Source: Cupriavidus basilensis OR16
GTDB lineage: Bacteria > Pseudomonadota > Gammaproteobacteria > Burkholderiales > Burkholderiaceae
Length of the DNA: 38,872 nucleotides
Direction: 5' to 3'
Assembly (NCBI RefSeq): GCF_000243095.1
Contig: NZ_AHJE01000193.1
Coordinates: 1 to 38,872 of the forward strand
The notes under the pieces were generated by a model. It was not told the origin of the DNA. It worked only from the letters and a program-made list of their open reading frames with translations, and searched no databases. Both the position numbers and the translations under genes were made by a program. Positions 25,115-33,794 of this stretch are shown in pieces. Numbering within the stretch: position 1 is the first letter of the stretch; every line of letters starts with the position of its first letter.

Positions 25115-28100
25115 CTAGTGCCCCGGCGTTGGCGCAAGCGTTGGAATCCCGCGGCATGCAAGCTCGGCCCGGTCCAGCGCCGCGGCCGCCCGCGCGCTGG
25201 CGTGCTGGCCCGCCAACAGCCCGCGCAGCTCCGCCAGCAGCTCGGCCGCGCGGGGCGCATCGCCCGCGCCGGCAGCGGCCTGCACCAGGTATGAAGCCGC
25301 CACGGTCATTTCGGTCAGGCGGCGAACGGCCCGCGCCGCTTCAAGCGCCTCCCTGGCGCAGGTGCTTGCCGCATGGCTCTGGCGTTGGCCGAGCGCCATC
25401 GCCGCGGTGGCGTTGAGCGCGTAGGCGAGGTGCGCCTTGTCGTCCAGGGTGCGCATGGCCGCTTGCGCCGCCACGAGTTCGGCCTGCGCGGCGGGCTGCC
25501 CGAGCCGGAGCCTGGCCAGCGCGCCCAGGGCGTTGGCGAACGGCGCGCCGCCGATTTCGGCAACGCCCCCAATGCCCCCGATGCCAACTGCCCCGCCCAT
25601 ACGCCGCGCCGCCTGCTCGATGTCCGCGCAGTGCCCGACGACCTCATCGAACCGCCCAAGCTCGAACGCAATCGTCGCCAGCCATACCAGGCATTCGTAC
25701 TCGCGCCAGTGATCCTGCCGCTGCCTGGCGAGAGCCACCGCGCGCGCTGCGTGCGCGTGGCCGGCCGCCAGGTCGCCATCGACACGGGCCAGCAAGCCAT
25801 GGCCCCACATCAGCTCGATCACCTTCAGGTCGAGCGATTCGGCGAGTGCGTCCGCGTCGGCAATCATGGCGCGTGCCCGGGGCAGGTCGGTCTCCACCTC
25901 CAGCAGGCAGCGGGCGGTATTGGCCAGTTGCTGGCAGCGCGTTGCCGCATCGGCCTTGCGCGTCATGCGCTCGGCTTCCAGGATGGCGCGGCGCGCGGCC
26001 TCGGTATCGTTGGCTTGCTGGTGCAGCCACGACAGCATGTGCAGGCCGGTGGCGGCTTGCTCGTGCAGCGAGAGGTCTTGCGCGGCGCCGATGGCGTGCT
26101 CCATCGCATCGATCAGCGCGGGCAATTGCCGCGCGCCGGCGCTGGTTGCCGCGACCGCGCGCAGCTTGAGCAAGCCAATGGCCAGCCGCGCGCGCTCGGC
26201 GCCGTGCGGCAACCGCTCCAACTGCGCCAGGCCGCGCTCGGCGACGGTGGCGGCTTCGTCGTTGGCGTACACACGCAAGCAATGCTCACCCGCCCACAGG
26301 CAGGCTTGCGTGGTCATCGGTGCGTCGTCGGCGAGGCTAGCGTGGTGCACCAGTTCGCCATAAAGCCTGGGGTCGTCCGCGCATGCCGCCAGCAGTTGCT
26401 GCGCGATCAGGCGGTGCAGCATGCGCCGGCGGGGCGCGGAGATGGCGCGATAGGTGGCCTGGCGGACCACGTCATGGCTGAAGTCGAAGTGGCCCTCGCC
26501 GGTCGGCTTGAGCAATCCGCGCCGCTCCAGCTGCCCGAGCGTCGTCAGCAACGGCGCGAGCGGCACGCCCGCGACCTCGGCTAGCCACTGTGGCCGCAGC
26601 TCGCGGCCCATTGCCGAGGCCCGGATCAGCAGTTCGCGCGATCCCGGTTCCAGCGCGTCCAGGCGCTCCGCGATCAGGGTGTCGAGCGTGCGGTGCGCGC
26701 TGGCCTGGCCACTTGCCCGGCGGCGCGCGCTTGCCAGCTCGAGCACGAACAGCGGGTTGCCGCCACTGTCGCGCGCGACGGCCCGGGGATCCATCATGGC
26801 AAGCGCCGGGCCGAGCAGGGCCGCGACCTCGGGCACGTCCAGCGGCGCCAGGGGCAGCCGCAGCAGGTGGCCTTCGCGCGCGAGCGAGTGCAGCAGGCCC
26901 TTGGCCCATGGGTTGTCGTCGATCTCACCTGCCCGCGCGGCACCGGCGAACAGCATCCGCGAGCCTGGCTCCAGCGTGCGGCACAGGAAGTGGAGCAGCG
27001 CGGCGGAGCCTTCATCCAGCCATTGGAGGTCGTCCAGGGCGAGCGCCAGCGGCTGGCTCGCGGCGATGCCGCGCAGCAGCTTGGCGGTGGCGTTGAACAA
27101 CTGCTCGCGGCTGCCGTCGCGGTGCGCGTCGGCCAGGCCGCCGCCCGCGAGCAGCGGCGCCGCATCCGCCGGTACCGCGTCGGTCGCGATGCCGCGCAGC
27201 GTGTCGAGCCAGAGGCCGTAAGGCCGCACCATCTCGGCTTCATAGCAGCGTCCGCGCAATACCCGGAAGCCGGCGGTGCGGGCGCGCTCGGCAAGCTGGT
27301 CGAGCAGCCTTGTCTTGCCGATACCGGGCTCGCCGAGCAAAAGCAGCAGCGCGCCGTGTTCGTTGCCACCGCCGGCAACCAACTGGTCGATGGCGGCGCG
27401 CTCGGCAAGGCGCCCAACCAATGGCCGGCCCGGCGGGGCGGGCTGGCCGTCGGCGTCAGGCGCTTCCACTGAGGCCGGGGGCGTTTGCGGTTCGATGGCC
27501 GCGCCGCACGCCTGGATCTCTCGGCGCGCGCGATGGATCGCCGCATCCAGCGGGCCGCCGGGCGGGGTGGAAAGCTCCCGGCGCAGCATGTCCCGCGCGT
27601 AGGCATAGTGCTGCTCGGCGTCCGGGTAGCGCCCGGCCGCCGCCAGCAATGCGACCAGCGCGGCATGGGCGGGCTCGGCGAGCGGGTCGGCGGCCACCAT
27701 GGCCCGGCCGTACGGCAGCGCCAGCACGGGCGTAGCTTCCAGGCGCGCCACCAGTGTGGCGAGCACCGCACGGCGCAGCGCGTCATAGCGTTCGCGTTCG
27801 GCCGTGCACCAGTGATAGAAGCGGTAGCAGCGCGCCAGGTCCAGCCCGGCGAGGAACTCACCCTGGAGCAGGCCCGCGGCTTCTTCCAGCGCGTCGATCG
27901 CCGTGGCTTCAAGGCCCGCCGCAAGCAAGGCGTGGATGCGGAAGATGTCTACCCAGGCCCCCTGCATGTCAAAGACAACCCGCTCCCGATCCGCGACCAG
28001 CCGCGTCGCGCCGGCGTCATCCACCAGGGGGCGTAGCTTGGTAAGGCTCCAGCGCAACGCGGCGCGCGGGTCGTCGGGGCCATTCCAGAGCAGGTCGCAG

Positions 28101-28252
28101 AGCGCTTGCCGCGATTGCGCGGCATGGGTGCAAACTAGATAGCCCAGCAGCGCGCGGGTGCGCTTCGAGGCCGGCAGCGGCAGCGGCTCGCCGTTGCGGG
28201 TCACGGATAGATCACCCAGCAGGCGGATTCCGAGTTGGGCAGTGGCTGCCAC
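25115..28252 (-). CDS. Large SARP/AfsR-type regulator with AAA ATPase and TPR domains
   Basis: A 1045-residue protein. Residues about 5-100 resemble an OmpR/SARP winged helix (RLLGDLSVTRNGEPL, SKRTRALLGYLVC, ALRWSLTKLRPLV), about 100-250 a bacterial transcriptional activation domain, and about 278-560 a STAND-type AAA ATPase with Walker A GEPGIGKT (307-314) and Walker B LALALDD (about 402-408). The last 450 residues are helical TPR-like repeats. It should act as a cytoplasmic signal-responsive activator; the signal is unknown. The start is GTG at 28252 with GGAG just upstream. Internal GIGGIGG is a short repeat near residue 895. Neighbours suggest control of the downstream DUF4242 gene or of the divergent small gene. 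Confidence 0.85.
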   Translation of the reverse strand: MAATAQLGIRLLGDLSVTRNGEPLPLPASKRTRALLGYLVCTHAAQSRQALCDLLWNGPDDPRAALRWSLTKLRPLVDDAGATRLVADRERVVFDMQGAWVDIFRIHALLAAGLEATAIDALEEAAGLLQGEFLAGLDLARCYRFYHWCTAERERYDALRRAVLATLVARLEATPVLALPYGRAMVAADPLAEPAHAALVALLAAAGRYPDAEQHYAYARDMLRRELSTPPGGPLDAAIHRARREIQACGAAIEPQTPPASVEAPDADGQPAPPGRPLVGRLAERAAIDQLVAGGGNEHGALLLLLGEPGIGKTRLLDQLAERARTAGFRVLRGRCYEAEMVRPYGLWLDTLRGIATDAVPADAAPLLAGGGLADAHRDGSREQLFNATAKLLRGIAASQPLALALDDLQWLDEGSAALLHFLCRTLEPGSRMLFAGAARAGEIDDNPWAKGLLHSLAREGHLLRLPLAPLDVPEVAALLGPALAMMDPRAVARDSGGNPLFVLELASARRRASGQASAHRTLDTLIAERLDALEPGSRELLIRASAMGRELRPQWLAEVAGVPLAPLLTTLGQLERRGLLKPTGEGHFDFSHDVVRQATYRAISAPRRRMLHRLIAQQLLAACADDPRLYGELVHHASLADDAPMTTQACLWAGEHCLRVYANDEAATVAERGLAQLERLPHGAERARLAIGLLKLRAVAATSAGARQLPALIDAMEHAIGAAQDLSLHEQAATGLHMLSWLHQQANDTEAARRAILEAERMTRKADAATRCQQLANTARCLLEVETDLPRARAMIADADALAESLDLKVIELMWGHGLLARVDGDLAAGHAHAARAVALARQRQDHWREYECLVWLATIAFELGRFDEVVGHCADIEQAARRMGGAVGIGGIGGVAEIGGAPFANALGALARLRLGQPAAQAELVAAQAAMRTLDDKAHLAYALNATAAMALGQRQSHAASTCAREALEAARAVRRLTEMTVAASYLVQAAAGAGDAPRAAELLAELRGLLAGQHASARAAAALDRAELACRGIPTLAPTPGH

Positions 28253-28442
28253 GCTTTCTCCAACCGTGATTCCAACGGTCCCAGCCGATAGTGCAACTGG
28301 AAGGGCGACGCGGTGGCGCGGCCCCTCAAAAAAGGTAGCACATGGGTGGACCGGGAGGCCAGCCGCCGCGTGAGAGCGGGGCGGTCAGCGCTCGCGATCC
28401 CCGTGGCCAATGTCCAATGTCCAACGTCCAAGGAGCAGCATC

Positions 28443-28748
28443 ATGTTGATAGCCAGATGGCAGATCGATGCCCGTTTCGGGCACAAGCAAGAAGTCATCG
28501 AGCGCCTGCAGGCATGGGCGCGCGAGATCGCCCCGCAAGTCGGCCTCGTCACCGGGCGCTTGCTGACCGGCTCGATCGGCGCGCTGGAGGCCTCGGTGGT
28601 CCACGAATGGGAGGTGAGCAACCTCGGCGAACTGGATAGCGCCTGGGCCCGGCTTGCATCGATACCTGCCCACGCACAATGGGGCAAGGCGCTGGAACCG
28701 TTTGTCGTTTCCGGCACCGCGCGCTGGGAAATCTATCGCGTGGTCTGA
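28443..28748 (+). CDS. Small protein, likely dimeric alpha/beta-barrel (ABM/NIPSNAP-like)
   Basis: A 101-residue protein starting MLIARWQIDARFGHK and ending ARWEIYRVV. The order of predicted elements (strand, helix QEVIERLQAWAREI, strands VGLVTGRLLTG and SVVHEWEVSNL, helix SAWARLASIP, last strand) is that of the ferredoxin-like ABM fold. I do not recognise a characterised family. ATG 28443 is preceded by AAGGAGCAGC. It is divergent from the SARP-type regulator and shares its upstream region; together with DUF4242, which has a similar fold, it may belong to the regulon. Confidence 0.7.
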   Translation: MLIARWQIDARFGHKQEVIERLQAWAREIAPQVGLVTGRLLTGSIGALEASVVHEWEVSNLGELDSAWARLASIPAHAQWGKALEPFVVSGTARWEIYRVV

Positions 28749-28921
28749 CATCGCAAGTGATGCGTGCTTCGCACGCTAGTCGCCACGCCGGCCGGCGCGC
28801 CTGCGTGATTGTTCCCATTGTCGGCTCACGGGCTTTCCATTAGGCTTTGCAACCACCTTCGAGGCCTCCGGCGCGTTCCCCGCATGTTCCGCGTGCACCG
28901 CCGGCTACTGGAGATGTCCTG

Positions 28922-29760
28922 ATGCCCGCAGCGCAGCACCTGCAGCAGACGCCGGCGCGGTTGACCACCGTGACCTTCGATCAATGGCGCGAAGCCATCG
29001 ACACCAGTTTCCTGCCGCTCGATTATTCGCGCCAGACGCGCGGGGGCTTTCATTGCCATGTCAGCTATGCGCGTTTTGGCGCCAGCGCGGTGGCGGACAT
29101 GGATGTCGACGCGCACCGTGTTGCGCGCGAGTCCCGGCACGTGGCGGCACCTTTGGCTGGCGCCAGGCGGCGACCAGCCTGGGTGGCCGGGCGCTGCGCG
29201 GGGAGGGCGCGGCGCGCATCGCGCTGTCGGCGCTTGGCGCCATGCTGCACGACACCTGCGCGGGGCACCTGCTGGATCATCAAGGCCAGATCGTGCTGCA
29301 GGATTCCGTGGTGTCGTTGATGGAGACGGCGCTGCAAGGTGCCGGCACGCCGCCGCCGGCGGCCCTTGGCGATGGCGCGGACGCTGCCGTGGCGCGCCAT
29401 CTTGGCGAAGCGCGCATGCGCCGGCTGGCCGAGTTCATCGATGCGCATCTGCACGATCCGGAGCTCTCGGCGCAACGCCTCGCGGCGGTGTTGAACGTCT
29501 CGCGCCGCACCCTGTACAACCTGTTTCGCGAGTCTGGGCAGACGCCGCATGCCTATATCCTGTCGCGCCGGCTACGCCAGGCGGCGACGCGCCTGTCGGG
29601 TAACGGCGACGGCGGGCGCAGCATTACCGAGATTGCCTTTGCGCTGGGGTTTGCCGATGCCGCGCATTTCAGCCGCGTCTTTCATGAGCGGTTTGGGATG
29701 AGTCCCACGCAGTGGCGGCAGCAGAATGCCGGCGGTTCGCGTATTGCGCTGCACCACTAG
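28922..29760 (+). pseudogene. AraC-family regulator (FeaR-like), frameshifted by internal deletion
   Basis: The N-terminal part from ATG 28922 (GGAG upstream) has the AraC-binding-like motif TFDQWREAIDTSFLPLDY and HVSYARFG. It then loses frame near 29145 after RESRHVA. From there another frame carries the rest: MLHDTCAGHLLDHQ, VSLMETALQ and then a complete AraC DNA-binding domain (LGEARMRRLAEFIDAHL, LNVSRRTLYNLFRESG, ITEIAFALGFADAAHFSRVF). The family is about 320 residues; roughly 45-60 appear to be missing. It lies upstream of, and in line with, the aldehyde and alcohol dehydrogenase genes and is their natural activator. Confidence 0.8.
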
Positions 29761-29930
29761 GCTCGGCGGCCTGCATCGGCGGCTCCATCGGCCGCATCGT
29801 CGGCGGTAACACCGGTGCGCTTTGCACGCATCGACAAGCATTGTGCACGGCCAGACAAGCCATGATCAGGCCGTGGTGTTAACTTCGATCTCCATCACAA
29901 GGCGCCAGCCAAGACCACCCGGAGACGAAG

Positions 29931-31314
29931 ATGAATGCACCCAAGGAAGCCCGCAGCGGCCTGAACCAGGCCATCCGCAATGCCATGCTGATCGACGGCG
30001 AGTGGCGGCAGGCCGAGTCCGGCGAGACCTTTGCCGTGTTCGATCCCGCCACCGGCGAGGAGATCGCGCGCGTGCCCGCGGGGGGCGCGGCGGATGTCGA
30101 TGCGGCGGTGGCCGCAGCCGGGCGCGCCTTTGCCGGCGGTACGTGGCGTGCCATGATGCCGGCCCAGCGCGAGCGCCTGCTGCTCAAGCTGGCCGACCTG
30201 GTCGAGCAGCACGGCGACGAACTGGCCCGGCTTGAAACCCTCAACAACGGCAAGCTGCTGGCGTTCTCGCAAGGCCTGGAGGTAGGCGGCAGCGCGCAAT
30301 GGCTGCGCTACATGGCCGGCTGGGCTACCAAGATCGAAGGCAGCACGCTGGACGTATCGGTACCGTTCCCCCCCGGCACGCGCTATAGCGCCATGACCCG
30401 GCGCTCGCCGGTGGGCGTGGTGGGCGCCATCGTGCCGTGGAATTTTCCCTTGCTGATGGCGGTGTGGAAAATCGCCCCGGCCCTGGCCTGCGGCTGCACC
30501 GTGGTGCTAAAGCCGGCCGAGGAAACGCCGCTCACCGCACTGCGGCTGGCCGAGCTGGCGCTGGAAGCGGGCTTCCCGCCGGGCGTGCTGAACGTGGTGA
30601 CCGGCGACGGCGTGCCGGGCGCGGCGCTGGTGGCGCATCCCGGGGTCAACAAGATTACTTTCACCGGTTCCACCGAAGTCGGACGCCTGATCGGCGCGCG
30701 CTGCGGCCAGGATATCCGCCGCGTGTCGCTGGAGCTGGGTGGCAAGAGCCCGGTCATCGTGCTGGATGACTGCGATCCCGCGCAGGCGATCCAGGGCGCG
30801 GCCGGCGCCATCTTCCTCAACCAGGGCCGACCCCGCCAGCCAGATGGGGCCGCTGGTGTCGTCGCGTCACCGCGACAAGGTCATGGGGTTGATCGGCACC
30901 GGGCGCAGCGAAGGCGCGGAAATCGTCGCGGGCGGCGATGCGCTGGACCGTCCCGGCTATTTCGTGCGGCCCACCGTGGTAGCCAACGCCGCCTGCAAGG
31001 ACCTGACGCTGGTGCGCGAGGAAGTCTTCGGGCCGGTGGTGGTGGCCATGCCATTTGACGATCCCGAGGCCGTGCTGGCCGAGGCCAACCGGTCCGAGTA
31101 TGGCCTGGGCGCGAGCATCTGGAGCAACGACCTGCGCGCGGTGCAGCGGCTGGTCGATGGCCTGGATGCCGGCACGGTCTGGGTCAATACACACAACATC
31201 GTGGACCCCAACATGCCTTTCGGTGGATACAAGGCCTCCGGGGTCGGGCGCGAGCATGGCCGCAGCGCCATCGAGGCCTATACCGAGATCAAGTCGGTCT
31301 GCATGGCTTATTGA
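29931..31314 (+). pseudogene. NAD(P)-dependent aldehyde dehydrogenase, catalytic segment deleted
   Basis: From ATG 29931 (GGAGACGAAG upstream) the sequence is a normal ALDH: IVPWNFPLLMAVWKIAPALA, KPAEETPLTAL, FTGSTEVGRLI and the base-providing Glu in SLELGGKSPVIV. At about 30828 the text jumps from AIFLNQG to DPASQMGPLVSS in another frame. ALDH relatives have about 36 residues there, including the catalytic Cys (NQGQVC...). The C-terminal part is otherwise intact (VREEVFGPVV, MPFGGYKASGVGREHG). About 108 bases are therefore missing, with loss of frame and of the active-site Cys. The intact enzyme would oxidise the aldehyde made by the adjacent alcohol dehydrogenase. Confidence 0.88.
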
Positions 31315-31510
31315 GCGGCATTGCCGCGCGGGGTGGGGGAAATCGCTCCGCGGGTAATCCCGGGTGGGTAAAACCTACCCCTGCGGCCATTCTTAGGTCT
31401 GCCGCAATCCGGTGGCGCGACGGGCGATGTCCGTTGCGCCATTGGCCAGCCACTGGCACAGAACCAGCCTGGCTTCCCCCGAAGAAGAAGCAAAAAGAAG
31501 AGGAGACACA

Positions 31511-33712
31511 ATGAGCCAAGATCCCAAGCGGGTTTTCTCCCGCTGGCCGCGCGTTGCGCAACGCACCGGCAACCAAGCGGGCCTGTCACGCAAGATGGCA
31601 GTGCTGGCGGCCGGCCTGGCGGCATGTTCGCTGGCGCTCGCGCAGACCAAGCCGCCGGCCAAGGTGGCCAGCGCCGATCCTATCCGTACCGTCACGCGAA
31701 GCGTCGACGGCGCCTTCATCGAAGCCAACGCCGCCAAGACACCCGACTGGCCCAGCTACGGCCTGGACTATGCGGAGACCCGCTTCAGCCGGCTCTCGCA
31801 GATCAATGCCGACAACGTGAAGGATCTTGGCCTGGCCTGGTCGTACGACCTCGAATCCACGCGGGGCGTGGAGGCCACGCCGCTGGTGGTCAACGGCATC
31901 ATGTACGTCAGCGCGTCGTGGAGCGTGGTGCATGCCATCGACACCCGCAGCGGCAAGCGCATCTGGACCTTCGACCCGAAGGTCGACAAGTCGATCGGCT
32001 ACAAGGGCTGCTGCGACGTCGTCAATCGCGGCGTGGCGCTGTACCAGGGCAAGGTCTTTGTCGCCTCCTATGACGGCCGCCTGATCGCGCTCGATGCCGG
32101 CACCGGCCGCAAGCTGTGGGAGAAGGACACCATCATCGACCGCACCCACTCGTACACCATCACTGGCGCGCCGCGGGTGTTCAAGGGCAAGGTCATCATC
32201 GGCAACGGCGGCGCGGAGTACGGTGTGCGCGGCTATGTCACCGCCTACGATGCCGGCACCGGCGAGCAGAAATGGCGCTGGTTCACCGTGCCCGGCGACC
32301 CCAGCAAGCCGTTCGAGGATGAGTCGATGGCCAAGGCGGCCAAGACCTGGGATCCGGCCGGCAAGTACTGGGAAGCCGGCGGCGGCGGCACCGCGTGGGA
32401 CACGCTGGCCTTCGACCCCGAGCTCAACCTGATGTACGTGGGCACCGGCAACGGCTCGCCCTGGTCGCGCAGCAAGCGCAGCCCGGCCGGCGGCGACAAC
32501 CTTTACCTGGCCTCCATCGTCGCGCTGGATCCGGATACCGGCAAATACGTCTGGCACTACCAGGAGACGCCCGGCGACAACTGGGACTACACTTCCACCC
32601 AGCCCATGATCCTGGCCGACCTGAACATCGGCGGCAAGGCGCGCAAGGTCATCCTGCACGCGCCCAAGAACGGCTTCTTCTTCGTCATCGACCGCACCAA
32701 CGGCCAGTTCATCTCGGCCAAGAATTTCGTCGACGTGAACTGGGCCAGCGGCTACGACCAGAACGGGCGCCCGATCGAGCTGCCGGCGGCACGCGCCACC
32801 GACAAGCCCTATGACGCCATCCCCGGGCCCTACGGCGCGCACAACTGGCATCCGATGTCGTTCAATCCGCAGACCGGCCTGGTCTACCTGCCCGCGCAGC
32901 ACGTGCCGCTCAACCTGATGGACGACAAGAACTGGACGTTCAACGGCAAGCAGGCCGGCCAGCCGCACGGCAACGTGGGATGGAACACGGCGAAGTTCCT
33001 CAATGTCGAGCCGCCCACCAGCCAGCCCTTCGGCCGCCTGATTGCTTGGGACCCGGTGCAGCAAAAGGCCGTCTGGACACAGGAGCAGGTCTCGCCGTGG
33101 AATGGCGGCACGCTCACCACCGCCGGCAACCTCGTGTTCCAGGGCACGGCCGATGGCCGCTTTATCGCCTACAATGCCGCCACTGGCGCAAAGCTGTGGG
33201 AGTCCCCCACCGGCACCGGCGTGATCGCGGCGCCCGTGAGCTATCTGGTGGACGGCAAGCAGTACGTGTCCGTCGCTGTCGGCTGGGGTGGCGTCTACGG
33301 GCAGGCCCAGCGTGCCACCGAGCGGCAGGGACCGGGCACGGTCTACACCTTCGCGGTTGGCGGCAAGGCGCCGATGCCCGCGTTCGTGCAGTACCGCGCG
33401 GGTGAATTGCTGTCGGGCGTGAAGTACGACCCGGCCAACGTCGCGGCCGGCACGGCGCTCTACGTCAGCAACTGCGTGCTCTGCCATGGCGTGCCCGGCG
33501 TGGATCGCGGCGGCAATATTCCCAACCTTGGTTATATGAACTCCGCCTACATTCAGAATCTCGACAAGTTCATCTTCAAGGGACCGGCCATGGCGCGCGG
33601 CATGCCAGACTTTACCGGCAAACTGAGCGCGGACGATGTCGAAAAGATCAAGGCGTTTATCCAGGGCACCGCGGACGCGATCCGGCCCAAGGGGCAAGTC
33701 GTCGCGAAGTAG
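31511..33712 (+). CDS. PQQ-dependent quinohemoprotein alcohol dehydrogenase (type II)
   Basis: A 733-residue periplasmic enzyme with an N-terminal signal (hydrophobic MAVLAAGLAACSLALAQ after a basic stretch). An eight-bladed PQQ propeller follows, with W-docking motifs such as GKLWEKD, the adjacent-cysteine pair C167-C168 in YKGCCDVVNRG, and the catalytic Asp in GDNWDYTST. The C-terminal cytochrome c domain has CVLCH at 655-659 and a Met ligand in GMPDF. It resembles the 1-butanol and tetrahydrofurfuryl alcohol dehydrogenases of Ralstonia/Cupriavidus. Electrons go from PQQ to heme c and on to the respiratory chain. ATG with GAGGAGA upstream. Intact, unlike the genes just before it. Confidence 0.95.
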   Translation: MSQDPKRVFSRWPRVAQRTGNQAGLSRKMAVLAAGLAACSLALAQTKPPAKVASADPIRTVTRSVDGAFIEANAAKTPDWPSYGLDYAETRFSRLSQINADNVKDLGLAWSYDLESTRGVEATPLVVNGIMYVSASWSVVHAIDTRSGKRIWTFDPKVDKSIGYKGCCDVVNRGVALYQGKVFVASYDGRLIALDAGTGRKLWEKDTIIDRTHSYTITGAPRVFKGKVIIGNGGAEYGVRGYVTAYDAGTGEQKWRWFTVPGDPSKPFEDESMAKAAKTWDPAGKYWEAGGGGTAWDTLAFDPELNLMYVGTGNGSPWSRSKRSPAGGDNLYLASIVALDPDTGKYVWHYQETPGDNWDYTSTQPMILADLNIGGKARKVILHAPKNGFFFVIDRTNGQFISAKNFVDVNWASGYDQNGRPIELPAARATDKPYDAIPGPYGAHNWHPMSFNPQTGLVYLPAQHVPLNLMDDKNWTFNGKQAGQPHGNVGWNTAKFLNVEPPTSQPFGRLIAWDPVQQKAVWTQEQVSPWNGGTLTTAGNLVFQGTADGRFIAYNAATGAKLWESPTGTGVIAAPVSYLVDGKQYVSVAVGWGGVYGQAQRATERQGPGTVYTFAVGGKAPMPAFVQYRAGELLSGVKYDPANVAAGTALYVSNCVLCHGVPGVDRGGNIPNLGYMNSAYIQNLDKFIFKGPAMARGMPDFTGKLSADDVEKIKAFIQGTADAIRPKGQVVAK

Positions 33713-33794
33713 TAGCGACGTCGTCGCCAAATGGTGGCCGGGCGGAACGGCGCACAGCGGTAAAGGAAGCGATCAACCAACGCAGGGCGGGGAA

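Noticed and set aside
25373..26584. A 403-codon plus-strand frame
   Set aside because: Antisense shadow of the large SARP-type regulator.
31586..33730. A 714-codon minus-strand frame
   Set aside because: Antisense shadow of the PQQ alcohol dehydrogenase, which has clear motifs and a signal peptide.
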